Positions 1 to 8,285 are shown, counted from the stretch's first letter. The stretch is DNA of 64,000 nt from Gammaproteobacteria bacterium (GCA_030831125.1 JAURLQ010000089.1:62001-126000); one strand, 5' to 3'. The notes: generated by a model not told the origin, from the sequence alone. Numbers and translations are program-made.

Positions 1-349
1 GGCGCTCCTGGCCCGGCGGAGGCATCATCCTGCCACGCAGTTTGCGCACTACCTTTTCCCAGACTTCTCCATCCTGTGCTATTGCCTGATGATCCATCAG
101 GTCAAATGCCAAACCCCCACTGTAATCATCAAGGTTGTGGCAGTTCATGCAGTACTCTTCAATCACCGCCCATTGCTGATCAGCACTCGCCTCAAGTTCA
201 GAGGGTGTGGGCATGCTGTAGGCTGCAGAGCTCTGTGATTGAGAAGCAGACTGCATGCTGGCTTCATCAGAACAAGCACCAGCCAGCAGCGCTGCTGAAA
301 CAATACTGACCAGAGTCAGGTTTTGGAATGCGGGATTTCTGTGTTTCAT
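1..349 (-). CDS. DUF1592-type c-cytochrome lipoprotein, N-terminal part (cut by window edge)
   Basis: Only the first ~116 residues lie in the window; the gene runs off the left edge. It starts at ATG 349 with a lipoprotein-type signal peptide ending LLAGAC, so the product is probably anchored in an outer or periplasm-facing membrane. A single haem c motif, CMNCH, follows near residue 70, then a WEKVVRKLRG...MPPPG stretch. That arrangement is characteristic of the large multi-domain DUF1592/DUF1588/DUF1587 cytochrome family common in planctomycetes and marine Gammaproteobacteria; function unknown. The start lies 16 bases after the stop of the MBL-fold gene at 366-1352 on the same strand, so the two are probably co-transcribed. 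Family call is fairly sure for the haem segment but rests on the N-terminus alone. Confidence 0.7.
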   Translation of the reverse strand, partial: MKHRNPAFQNLTLVSIVSAALLAGACSDEASMQSASQSQSSAAYSMPTPSELEASADQQWAVIEEYCMNCHNLDDYSGGLAFDLMDHQAIAQDGEVWEKVVRKLRGRMMPPPGQER

Positions 350-365
350 CGGTTTTGACTTGTTC

Positions 366-1352
366 TCAGGGTATATTGAGTACGCGGTAGTTCTGGGGAT
401 CCCTTACCCGGCCCTGGAAACTTTGATATGCCAGGGTCATGAATCGTGTCGGGTCACCCATTTGTGCATCAAATTCTGCGGTATGTTTTTCAGCCAGTAT
501 ATCCTGCAGTCCCCAGCTCTTGATCAGGGACCCGTGGAAACGGTCGAACACTGTCAGATACATCTGGTTCTGGGCACGGAGCTGGTCAAGGTTCATTAGT
601 TCCCCATAGCCGGGGATGATCCTGGTGCTGGCTGTTGGCACTGTAAGCAATGAAACAAAGCCATCAAGCATGCCGCCTATATAACCCCCTGTCCACCAGT
701 CAATGTCTGGCCAACGTCCATTGGAAACAAGCGGACCCGTTGCCAGCAGATCCTCTTCCTCGAAGTAAACCCAGATATCTCCATCTGTATGGGCGCTGCG
801 CATGTACCCGAAATACACATGGGTATCTCCAAAAGTCATCATGCCATCATCCTGAATGATGGTCCCGGGAAGTGCAGCATCGGGAAGTGGCTCAAAAGTG
901 GTATCAGACCAACGCTGCCATACTTCGGTGCTCATCCAGAGCATGGTGTTTTCATGTGCAATTATTTCAATACCCTGCTGACCAAGCGCAAGGTTGGCAC
1001 CGGTGACTTCACGGTGCCAGTGTGTGTTGAAAAGCGCGCGCATCGGCCTGCCAGGAAAATTGTCCTGTATGGCAGCATCAAGATCAACAAACCAGTCTTG
1101 ATGCCCTCCGTCTACCAGGACCAGTCCTTCGCTGGTATCTACTACAAGCACATTGCTTTGCGGCCCTTTCACAAAAAGAGCCTTCTCTGAAAGCCGGACG
1201 GTCTCCAGCTCTGCAGCCTGTATGCTGAATGCGAACAGAGCCACAAACCAGGCCGAACCGCCTGGCACGGACCATTTGGGAAAATGCCGGATTACCGCTA
1301 CCAGATTCAGCGTGTGCAGTCCGCGCGCATAAAATTTATTTCGCATTTTCAT
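366..1352 (-). CDS. MBL-fold metallo-hydrolase, exported, with altered metal motif
   Basis: 328 residues with a hydrophobic segment around residues 33-47 (AWFVALFAFSIQAA) that looks like a late signal peptide. The metallo-beta-lactamase fold is shown by the LVDGGH strand, the HWHREVTG motif and AHTDGD. The usual HxHxDH signature reads H-W-H-R-E-V here, so the Asp and third His of motif 2 are replaced. That resembles the quinoprotein-relay-system class of MBL proteins and argues against an ordinary Zn hydrolase. Substrate unknown. It sits immediately upstream of, and probably in one transcript with, the haem protein at 1-349, and diverges from the DUF6152 gene. A shorter paralogue-like fragment lies at 4854-5429. 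Start at ATG 1352 (alternative ATG 1346). Confidence 0.75.
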   Translation of the reverse strand: MKMRNKFYARGLHTLNLVAVIRHFPKWSVPGGSAWFVALFAFSIQAAELETVRLSEKALFVKGPQSNVLVVDTSEGLVLVDGGHQDWFVDLDAAIQDNFPGRPMRALFNTHWHREVTGANLALGQQGIEIIAHENTMLWMSTEVWQRWSDTTFEPLPDAALPGTIIQDDGMMTFGDTHVYFGYMRSAHTDGDIWVYFEEEDLLATGPLVSNGRWPDIDWWTGGYIGGMLDGFVSLLTVPTASTRIIPGYGELMNLDQLRAQNQMYLTVFDRFHGSLIKSWGLQDILAEKHTAEFDAQMGDPTRFMTLAYQSFQGRVRDPQNYRVLNIP

Positions 1353-1456
1353 ACATTTCAGGAGTTTTATGACTTAGACTTGATCGACTTGTTCGTTTTT
1401 GTTTTTGCCGATAATGCTGCCAGTAAGAGCCAGCATTACATACCAATGGGGACATT

Positions 1457-1858
1457 ATGAAAAACAATAATAAAAGTAAACATTTATCGGGAATGGTCTT
1501 ATTTGCTGCATCATTATCTGCTGCAAGCCTGCAGGCCCATCATTCACTGGTAGGAGAGTTCGACACATCAGTGGAATTTGAATTGCGCGGCGCCATCACC
1601 GCCGTTGAATGGACCAATCCCCACATATGGCTCTATATGGATGTTGACGGTGAAAATGGCCAGACAGTCAAATGGGAATGCGAAATGGGATCACCGAACC
1701 AGCTCATCCGTCAGGGCTGGAAAAAGGAGGATCTGCCCACAGGCACCGTTATCCGTGCCCAGGCCAATCCTGCAAGAGATGGCTCCAATACATGCAGCAC
1801 CAGAAGTATCACACTTGATGATGGCACTCCGGTGTTCTCACGTGTTGGCAACAGGTAA
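1457..1858 (+). CDS. DUF6152 family exported protein
   Basis: 133 residues starting at ATG 1457, preceded by GGGGAC at good spacing. It has a clear Sec signal peptide (LFAASLSAASLQA), then HHSLVGEFD and an EWTNPHIWLYMDV core typical of DUF6152, a small periplasmic beta-rich family of unknown role. Such proteins are often found beside an exported partner like the next gene, which follows after only 18 bases. The pair is therefore probably an operon. Family assignment comes from recognition of the HHS...EWTNPH pattern; no biochemical function is established. Confidence 0.75.
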   Translation: MKNNNKSKHLSGMVLFAASLSAASLQAHHSLVGEFDTSVEFELRGAITAVEWTNPHIWLYMDVDGENGQTVKWECEMGSPNQLIRQGWKKEDLPTGTVIRAQANPARDGSNTCSTRSITLDDGTPVFSRVGNR

Positions 1859-1876
1859 GTAACAGGAGGACAGAAG

Positions 1877-2641
1877 ATGAAAAAGATTTTTACCACTGCA
1901 ATCATTTCAACGATTTTTGCCGCGCTGCTTTGTCAGACAGGCCTGGCGCAGGACATCCCCCGCATGGCCAATGGCAAGCCTGACTTCAACGGCATCTGGG
2001 AGTTTCCGTATGTCCCTGACATGTCCAGAGGCAATGGCAGAAACCAGACTGTGGTCGGCGAACTGAAATTCACTCCAGCAGGTGAACTGAACTTCAGTCG
2101 TTACAATGCCACTGATGGTGACTATACCGGTGCATGCCTTCCCTTTGGCCATGTCCGTTCCATGAATTCGCCGAATCCGGTGCAGTTTTTCCAGAGCGAC
2201 AATGCCTTTGCCTATCTCTTCGAGGTTAATACCTGGCACCATGCATTCAAGATAGGCGGCGAAGATCTTTCGATGGACCTGCCCCCTACCTGGTATGGCA
2301 ATTCACACGCACAATGGGACGGCGACTCTCTGGTTGTCACAACCAGAAATTACAACGGCAAGACGCGTCTTGACACCATTGGCCACCCGCACAGCCATAA
2401 AATCACAGTAACAGAGCGGTTCACATTCCAGGATGCCGATACCATTGAGTATGTGATCACGGTTGATGATCCCATTTACTATCAGGAGCCTTTCAGCAAC
2501 CGCCGTCTCTTCACCCGTATGCAGGACGGTCTTGGGCTGCTTGAATACTCCTGCAACGAAAACAACAGAGGTCTCTGGGAAGGACGTATCCAGCTTCCTG
2601 ACTATGAAAACTGGCACACCTATGATGTAAACGCCGAATAA
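1877..2641 (+). CDS. Exported protein of unknown function paired with DUF6152
   Basis: 254 residues, start ATG 1877 with a strong AGGAGG ribosome binding site. The signal peptide ends near GLAQ; the mature protein begins DIPRMANGKPDFNGIWEF, a beginning common in exported proteins encoded next to DUF6152 genes. The rest is rich in aromatic residues and Asp/Asn and has two conserved-looking cysteines (ACLPFG, YSCNENN). I recognise no catalytic motif. It follows the DUF6152 gene by 18 bases and is closed by the terminator at 2653-2691, so the two form a compact operon. Role unknown; a periplasmic lipid- or substrate-binding partner is only a guess. Confidence 0.65.
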   Translation: MKKIFTTAIISTIFAALLCQTGLAQDIPRMANGKPDFNGIWEFPYVPDMSRGNGRNQTVVGELKFTPAGELNFSRYNATDGDYTGACLPFGHVRSMNSPNPVQFFQSDNAFAYLFEVNTWHHAFKIGGEDLSMDLPPTWYGNSHAQWDGDSLVVTTRNYNGKTRLDTIGHPHSHKITVTERFTFQDADTIEYVITVDDPIYYQEPFSNRRLFTRMQDGLGLLEYSCNENNRGLWEGRIQLPDYENWHTYDVNAE

Positions 2642-2652
2642 GCACGGTTTTC

Positions 2653-2691
2653 AGACAAAAAGTCCCGGCAGTTGCCGGGATTTTTTTGTCT
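2653..2691 (+). terminator. Rho-independent terminator after the DUF6152 operon
   Basis: An 8-bp perfect stem, TCCCGGCA / TGCCGGGA (2663-2680), with a two-base loop is followed by seven T. Flanking CAGACAAAA / TTTTGTCTG can extend the stem, so it could work in both directions. It lies 21 bases after the stop codon at 2641. Confidence 0.85.
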
Positions 2692-2972
2692 GCTTCAATC
2701 ATGCTCACAATTCGGTGCAGTTCATATCCCGTACTTCCTTGAAGAATAGACACTCGGCCACCCCCTCCTTGTCATCTATCAGTAATTTAGCACCAGCGAG
2801 CCGACTCTGATAGAATGCGCCGCCCGCTCAGCGGGCAACCATAATCCCTAACCCAGAAAACCAAGGAACAAGCGGTCAATCCTGGTTACCCGACAAAATA
2901 CTGCTACTGCACGGGCCCCGAGCTCATGAAGCAGATTTTCGGGACAATATTGCTGTGACTGCCCGACTGAAC
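2692..2972. other. Intergenic region before the FadL-type gene
   Basis: No convincing open frame. A short GC hairpin, GCCCGC-TCA-GCGGGC, lies at about 2823-2837 just after a TAGAAT hexamer at about 2811, which could be the -10 of the promoter for the gene at 2973. The -35 is not clear. Nothing else recognised. Confidence 0.3.
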
Positions 2973-4340
2973 ATGAATAGAGCTCTAAGATTTGCGTTAA
3001 CCCTGCCTCTGCTTGCTGCTTCCATCAATGCACATGCCACCAATGGTTATTTCACACATGGCCTGGGTGTAATCAACAAATCCATGGCCGGTGCAGGCAC
3101 TGCAACGCCTGAGGAAGCCATGGCAATTGCAAATAATCCGGCCTCTGCAGTCATCCTGGATGACTCGACCCAGATTGGAATTTCCCTGTTTTCACCACGC
3201 CGCTCCTACACTGCTTCAGCAAGCCTTGCCAATGGAAACGGCGGTGCATTCACCATAGCCCCGGGCAAGGTGGACAGCGGTCGCGAATATTTCCCCATTC
3301 CCTATATCGCCAAAACCTGGCACCTGGATGAAGAACGGGCTCTAGGGCTTACAGCCTATGGCCGTGGAGGCATGAATACAGATTATTCCTCGGGTGCAGC
3401 CACTTTCGATCCCGACGGTCCGGGCCCTGCCCCTGTAATGACACTGCCCGGCCCCTATGGCGCCGGAAATGCAGGCGTTGATTTGAGCCAGCTTTTTATC
3501 GAGGCAGCTTTTGCACAACGCAACGGTGATCGTTTCAGCTGGGGTATCAGCGGTATTTTTACAGCGCAGGCATTCGAAGCAAACGGAGTGGCTACCTTCG
3601 CACCCTACACCAAAACCTTCGCTGCAAGTGGAGGTACGATCCTGCCAGACGATATGAGCAACAACTCGCATGACACTGCTTTTGGTGCAGGCGCAAAAAT
3701 TGGCATGAACTGGCAGGCAAGCCCCACATTGGCATTGGCTATCAGTTATCAGAGCGACATTTACATGTCAGATTTTGATGACTATGGCAGCCTGTTTTCA
3801 CCCGATGGCAATTTCGACATCCCCTCCAATATCCGCTTTGGCGCCAGCTGGCAGGCAGCTGACAACCTCAGGCTGCACTACGATATCGACCACACGAACT
3901 ATCGCGATATCGATGCTGTAGGCAACTCCATTCGCAATATTTTCAACTGTCCGACTGCCGGTCAGGGTGGTACAGATATCGAGTCATGCCTTGGTGGATC
4001 AAGTGGAGCAGGTTTTGGCTGGAATGATGTGACAGTGCACAAGTTCGGCATATCCTGGCAACCGGCCAGCCATCCCGACTGGACCTTGAGAGCAGGTGCC
4101 AGCAAGAATTCACAGCCGGTTGAATCCAGTGAAGTACTGTTCAACATGCTGGCCCCCGGCGTAGTTGAAAAACATTTTACTGTTGGTGCAACACACCGCA
4201 TGGCCAATGATCGCGAATACAGCTTTACCTTGATGTTTGCACCTGGTGAAAAAGTCAGTGGTACCAATTCATTTGATCCGACCCAGACCATCAGGCTGGA
4301 AATGCATCAATTCGAGCTGGAATTCGCCTACTCCTGGTAA
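2973..4340 (+). CDS. OmpP1/FadL family outer-membrane transporter
   Basis: About 455 residues. A GTG at 2955 would add six residues, but ATG 2973 gives a clean signal peptide (ALRFALTLPLLAASINAHA) followed directly by TNGYFTHGLGVINKSMAGAG, the plug-domain N-terminus typical of FadL/TodX proteins. The NPA motif (IANNPASAVIL) also fits. The remainder is alternating beta-barrel sequence ending in a C-terminal aromatic (EFAYSW), as expected for BAM-dependent insertion. FadL proteins carry long-chain fatty acids or other hydrophobic compounds across the outer membrane; the substrate here is not determinable. The gene appears monocistronic; a hairpin without a T-run follows at 4357-4383. Confidence 0.88.
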   Translation: MNRALRFALTLPLLAASINAHATNGYFTHGLGVINKSMAGAGTATPEEAMAIANNPASAVILDDSTQIGISLFSPRRSYTASASLANGNGGAFTIAPGKVDSGREYFPIPYIAKTWHLDEERALGLTAYGRGGMNTDYSSGAATFDPDGPGPAPVMTLPGPYGAGNAGVDLSQLFIEAAFAQRNGDRFSWGISGIFTAQAFEANGVATFAPYTKTFAASGGTILPDDMSNNSHDTAFGAGAKIGMNWQASPTLALAISYQSDIYMSDFDDYGSLFSPDGNFDIPSNIRFGASWQAADNLRLHYDIDHTNYRDIDAVGNSIRNIFNCPTAGQGGTDIESCLGGSSGAGFGWNDVTVHKFGISWQPASHPDWTLRAGASKNSQPVESSEVLFNMLAPGVVEKHFTVGATHRMANDREYSFTLMFAPGEKVSGTNSFDPTQTIRLEMHQFELEFAYSW

Positions 4341-4664
4341 TCCGGAATGTGTGGAGGGGCTCTGCGGCTTTCATGCAGAGCCCTGATACCGCTGACTGAC
4401 AGGAAACAAGCACATTTATCTGCCAAATTCGACAAATTCAAACACCTTCTTGCCATATTTGGCACATACAGCTTCATCCACTGCTTGACTCTTACCCCGT
4501 CAAAAATATTTTATATCTATTTTTCAACAGCTTATGGAAAATTCAATCCTGGCATGTTCCCTGCAATGTGGAATACAAGGCTGGCCAGGGCCGGTAGTAA
4601 TTGCGCTGTACGACAGACAATTTGACTCGGGCCAGCGATTTTCAACTTGCTGGAGGACATAACA
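4341..4664. other. Intergenic region with a weak terminator-like hairpin
   Basis: Contains a 9-bp perfect hairpin, GGGCTCTGC / GCAGAGCCC (4357-4383), 17 bases after the FadL stop. No T-run follows, so it may be a processing or attenuation structure more than a true terminator. The rest is AT-rich and carries no protein-like frame; a 92-codon frame starting at 4347 overlaps the hairpin and lacks any family signal. Confidence 0.4.
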
Positions 4665-4772
4665 ATGATGAAAGTAAAAAACATGATTCTTCTGATGGTG
4701 TGGCCAATAATCGTGGCAACGGTATGCATCGTATGGGCTTTCTATTTCGATAACCCGATGGCATCCATGTAA
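4665..4772 (+). CDS. Small hydrophobic membrane peptide (35 aa)
   Basis: A 35-codon frame starts ATG-ATG at 4665, eight bases after a strong GGAGG (4652-4656), and ends at TAA 4770-4772. The product has a short basic head (MMKVKN), one transmembrane segment (MILLMVWPIIVATVCIVWAFYF) and a short acidic tail (DNPMASM), so it would be a single-pass inner-membrane peptide. No family recognised. It lies between the FadL gene and the truncated MBL fragment and is too short for most gene callers. The ribosome binding site and ideal membrane-peptide layout are the only evidence. Confidence 0.5.
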   Translation: MMKVKNMILLMVWPIIVATVCIVWAFYFDNPMASM

Positions 4773-4853
4773 GGAATCCTGGCAAGTATCCTGCCAGCGG
4801 ATGAAAAAGCAGTAAAACCCTGAACTTCGGCTGCCGTAGCGGCAGCCGACGAT

Positions 4854-5429
4854 TCAATCCGGCACGTAGGCCATTTGCAGGCTGCGATGAGCAGTTTCCA
4901 CGAAGAACGAAGAATCCCCGAACTGTGCTTCATGCGGGGCAAGCAAGCCCATCTCCCTGACATCATCCCAGCCCATACCAGGATTGAGCTGCTCTGCCAG
5001 ATCCAGATGCAGGCCGCTGTACATGTTGCGCATACGGATGATTTCTGTGCCATTGGTCACCGGACCATGCGCCGGTATGACAGTAGTGTCGGCACTGACT
5101 ATTGAAGCCAGAATCCCATAGGCATTGACAAGACCGCCAATCCAACCGCCCTGCCTGATATCCATTACAGGCCATTGACCTGTAGTGACAGCACCACCGG
5201 CTACCAGGGTATCGAGTATAGGGAAATAAAGGAATATATCGCCATTGGTGTGAGCAGCTGGCAGATAACCGTAGATTATCTGCTGACCGGCAAATTTCAA
5301 CTTCCCCTCCCCACTGATTACCTGATTGGGAATGCCCGGCTTTGCAAGAGGGCCGTATCTGACTTCATGGTTCCAGGATAACAGGGAGCTGCTCAGGTAC
5401 ATTCTGGTATTGTTGTGTGCAATGATCAC
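4854..5429 (-). pseudogene. MBL-fold protein, N-terminally truncated remnant
   Basis: About 191 residues matching the C-terminal two thirds of the MBL protein at 366-1352 in layout: AAHTNGDIFLYF, then VTTGQWPVMDIRQGGWIGG, VIPAHGPVT and an ETAHRSLQMAY tail. The first ~100 residues, including the histidine-rich motif 2, are missing. The frame opens with IIAHNNTRMYLSS, which should be an internal segment, right at the palindrome at 5423-5438. No proper start or ribosome binding site is present (only GTG 5429). It is best read as a gene decapitated by a deletion or insertion event. A separately translated domain is possible but unlikely, because the metal site would be incomplete. Confidence 0.7.
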
Positions 5430-5438
5430 ATGTGATCA
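5423..5438. repeat. 16-bp perfect palindrome at the truncation point
   Basis: TGATCACATGTGATCA is a perfect 16-bp palindrome lying exactly where the homology of the truncated MBL gene stops. It may be a regulatory site, or a junction or target scar of the event that removed the gene's 5' end. It contains two GATC sites. Confidence 0.6.
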
Positions 5439-6041
5439 AAAGAACCCGGCACGAGTTTTCGTTTTTCCGCCTCTGGATCAAGCGGAAAAATACTCCAGGG
5501 ATAATAGAAAGGCGGACCGACATTTGGCCAGACTGCCGGCCCAGTCCACATCGTTGTGACAGTCAAAAGCTGATGTACTGCCAGTTGCTGTCTACATGCT
5601 CTGCCCCGCCGACGGGGCTCATCAGGGCCAACATACCTGAGATGCAATGAGTGCAGTCCTGACTGCATTTTCCAAAAGAAGGGAGCGCATACAAATCTCT
5701 CTGGTATTGTTTTGCCCTGGCTCTCGGGCCAGATGATAATATCCCGAGCCCTTACGGGCAAAAATCGGTCTGATAAAATCCAAAATCATTGCATAATGCC
5801 TGTCGGGAGCCTCATTTGTACCTGATTTCTGATCTGGATCCGTCATGCCGGACGCCATGCCTGACCCGGGCTGTTGGTACCGACAGCGATACCACCTGCA
5901 ATCAAGTCCAACACCGCCGGTTATTATGGGAATTAACCCCGACCAACAGTTTGATTTTCGATTCGATCAAATTAAACTGGACATTCCATTGTAACGAAGG
6001 GTACCTTTTTACATTCAGACAAAGGATTGCAAATCAGGAAA
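5439..6041. other. Degenerate intergenic stretch
   Basis: About 600 bases without a convincing gene. A minus-strand frame at 5426-5761 ends in a Trp/Pro-rich stretch (e.g. WPNVGPPFYYPWSIFP) that looks protein-like, and could be the 3' end of another decayed gene, but its upstream part does not resemble a protein and no start or ribosome binding site is seen. The region between the truncated MBL gene and the FHA gene therefore looks like decayed sequence. Confidence 0.4.
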
Positions 6042-6545
6042 ATGACTACGACCATTTCAAAAGAAGAAGCTCTTGAAAAACTGCTGCCAGTTGCTGCGCT
6101 GAAACCGCTGACTGAAGAAGCGCTTTTTTCCATTCCCCAAAGCTACCTTCGGGCCGGGCTGATTCCCATTTACCAGACACCCTATCGTATAGGCAGGGAG
6201 GCACGTATCTACAAGGACGAAGAAACAGGCACACTACACCGCATCGAACGTCATCGTCCGAACAACCAGTCTCCCACCAATGATCTGTACCTGATAGACC
6301 GCGGACAGAAACTGAATATTTCCCGTGAGCATGTCCAGCTTCTCCGTGAAGCGGACACCTTCATCATCCTGGACCGACTCAGTGCCTGCGGTTTTCTGGT
6401 CAATGACACCCACCATGGCGGCAATGACACAGGTGGCAGAGCCATTATCAGGGATGGCGATACACTGACTCTGGGTATCAATACCAGCCCTTTCTGTTTC
6501 CAGTTCATCGAGTTCAATGGTTACCACGTCAGAGGGGAAGGCTGA
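6042..6545 (+). CDS. FHA-domain protein
   Basis: 167 residues from ATG 6042 (AGGA just upstream); a TTG at 6027 would add five residues. A forkhead-associated domain occupies about residues 45-160: YRIGREA, then NISREHVQLL (the SxxH phosphothreonine-binding pair), FIILDRLSACGFLVND and DGDTLTLG. FHA domains bind phosphothreonine peptides, usually with a Ser/Thr kinase or secretion system. No transmembrane segment, and no kinase or phosphatase gene sits next to it. It is cytoplasmic and possibly a solitary adaptor. Its neighbours are gene remnants, so its original partners may be lost. Confidence 0.75.
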   Translation: MTTTISKEEALEKLLPVAALKPLTEEALFSIPQSYLRAGLIPIYQTPYRIGREARIYKDEETGTLHRIERHRPNNQSPTNDLYLIDRGQKLNISREHVQLLREADTFIILDRLSACGFLVNDTHHGGNDTGGRAIIRDGDTLTLGINTSPFCFQFIEFNGYHVRGEG

Positions 6546-6552
6546 CCAGAAG

Positions 6553-7106
6553 TCAGAATCCGGATTCCTGCTGGAAAACCTGCAGGATGAGTTGAACCAT
6601 ACCTGACAGCATTGACCGGGCCTCACCTTCCACCACCACGCTTCCCCTGAGCACCCTGTCAGGCATGATTGTTGCGCCCTGTGGCTCAAGCATCATCACA
6701 TAATAGCTTTCCTGCGTAATGAGCTCCTGATTCCGGCCTTCCCTGACAGGGATGTCTCCCCCGAACAATGAAGCCAGGTACAGCTTGTCCAGCTCTCTCA
6801 CCCCCACTTCATCAAGTCGGGAAACCGCAGCTTCAATGGTCCCCCAACCCGGTTCTTCAGGATAGAATCTGCCTCCTGTAGTAACAGATACCCGACCAAG
6901 GTCCTGCTCCCTTACATAGGCAGCTATCCTCAGCGCCTGCTGATCCTTGACTGCCAGCAGGGGCTCACCAGCTGATACCCAGATACCTTCTGACAAATCT
7001 GTATTCATATCCGTAACAATGCCGGAAATTGCTGCTTTTACCTGCAGGCGTTCTCTGGTTTCGAGCAAACCCCGCAGTCTTTCATTCTGGGTCTGCAGTT
7101 CTGCAG
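6553..7106 (-). pseudogene. HlyD-family membrane-fusion protein, 3' half only
   Basis: The minus-strand frame encodes the second half of an HlyD-type adaptor: end of a coiled coil (ELQTQNERLRGLLETRERLQ), the distal half of the lipoyl/barrel-sandwich domain (VKAAISGIVTDM...GEPLLAVKD), then the beta-barrel part. The N-terminal membrane anchor and first half are absent. Homology stops at about 7106, where a plus-strand asparagine synthase remnant begins. The open frame runs a little further (to 7146) but that part is antisense to the other remnant. Probably a non-functional relic left by a deletion or rearrangement. Confidence 0.7.
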
Positions 7107-7355
7107 ATGAAAGTACTTGCTGACAAATATCTGGACGAAGATGCAATCCGGCAGACCGGCATTTTGTCTGCTGATGGTGTCTCGAACCTGTTCAAGCGCC
7201 ATGAGTCATCCTCTGCACCAATTGCAGAAAAAGTGCAGATGGATGCTGTCATCAATCACCTGCTTGGTGTACAGATAATGCACAAGCATTTTATCGCGGA
7301 TGATATTCCGAAAAGAGCAGCTGGACAGGCCAAAACACTCGGCTGGGTGGCCTGA
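7107..7355 (+). pseudogene. Asparagine synthase (AsnB-like) C-terminal fragment
   Basis: The last ~82 codons resemble the C-terminus of class II asparagine synthetases: DKYLDEDAIRQTGILSADGV, then LFKRH and a final helix NHLLGVQIMHKHFI corresponding to the usual LW-LL-LE-W--F pattern. The glutaminase and most of the synthetase domain are missing. It abuts the HlyD remnant head to head at about 7106. The match is by pattern memory of the family's C-terminal helices, so moderate certainty. Such a fragment could not be enzymatically active. Confidence 0.55.
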
Positions 7356-7400
7356 AACGAAGCAGGCACCCGATTCACTGATGCCTGCCGTTTTGTTCAG

Positions 7401-8285
7401 TTATTTTCTGGTGATTTTCATGACCGTCTGCCCACGCGCATCAGAGGCGTAGATACTGCCATCGGTATCCACAGCCAGTCCGTGCGGACGGGCATCAACG
7501 GAAACAGTGTCCAGAAGCTGCCCATCACGGACGATATTCACAGCTCCGGCATTCACATCACTTATATAGACAGTATCATCTGCGGTAACCACTATCCCGC
7601 CGCGGGACGGGAAAGGCCAGTTTTCGACAAAGTTGCCATTACTGTCGAAAACGGATACCCGCTGGTTACCACTGTCATTGACCAGTATACGACCGCGGGA
7701 ATCTACCGCGATGCCGTGTGGCACACTGAACTGTCCATTGCCTGCACCTTCCACTCCGCCAATGATACGGACGAAGCTGCCATCCGCCCTGAAATGCACC
7801 ACACGGGAATTGACATATCCGTCAGTCACATAGATATCTCCGTTTGGAGCAAAGGCTACATGATTGACCTGATTGAACAGCGCATTCGAGCTGTTGTCTC
7901 CTGCCACCCCCTTGCTGCCCAGGGTCATGACAATTTCCCCGGCCGGGTTGTACTTGTATATGACATGTTCAGCAGCGTCAGTTGCCCACACGTTCCCGGC
8001 ACTGTCAAAAGTCACACTGTGGGCATTACTGAAAAGATCGTCATTTCCCCATGACCTGAGGAATTCACCTTCACGTGTAAAAAGCCTGAAATAAGGTGCG
8101 GTCCTGACCATGACCAGCACGTTCCCCTTACCATCTGCGGTAACCCAGGATGTTGAGCCACCCCATCCCTCACCGGGGATATCTGCCCACTCCCTGTCGA
8201 TATTCCATTCAGCTGCCGATGTTGGCAGCGCAAACATCATAAGCAGACAATATCCGGTTATCTGCAAAAGCCCTGTTCGTTTCAT
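7401..8285 (-). CDS. Exported NHL-repeat beta-propeller protein
   Basis: 294 residues from ATG 8285, chosen because AGAGGGGG precedes it at good distance; an upstream start at 8321 would place twelve residues before the signal peptide. The signal peptide (LLMMFALPTSAAE) is followed by about six NHL-type repeats (FDSAGNVWATDAAEHVIYKYNPAGE, FAPNGDIYVTDGYVNSRVVHF, VDSRGRILVNDSGNQRVSVFD, VDTDGSIYASDARGQ). This is a periplasmic six-bladed propeller similar to peptidyl-alpha-hydroxyglycine lyase-like and SMP-30-like proteins. Ligand unknown. It converges with the asparagine-synthase remnant. Confidence 0.8.
   Translation of the reverse strand: MKRTGLLQITGYCLLMMFALPTSAAEWNIDREWADIPGEGWGGSTSWVTADGKGNVLVMVRTAPYFRLFTREGEFLRSWGNDDLFSNAHSVTFDSAGNVWATDAAEHVIYKYNPAGEIVMTLGSKGVAGDNSSNALFNQVNHVAFAPNGDIYVTDGYVNSRVVHFRADGSFVRIIGGVEGAGNGQFSVPHGIAVDSRGRILVNDSGNQRVSVFDSNGNFVENWPFPSRGGIVVTADDTVYISDVNAGAVNIVRDGQLLDTVSVDARPHGLAVDTDGSIYASDARGQTVMKITRK

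Noticed and set aside
4347-4625. 92-codon frame after the FadL gene
   Set aside because: Starts on the terminator-like hairpin, no ribosome binding site, no protein-like pattern.
5423-5438. CRP/FNR site
   Set aside because: The palindrome lacks the TGTGA-N6-TCACA layout and lies inside a decayed region with no promoter.
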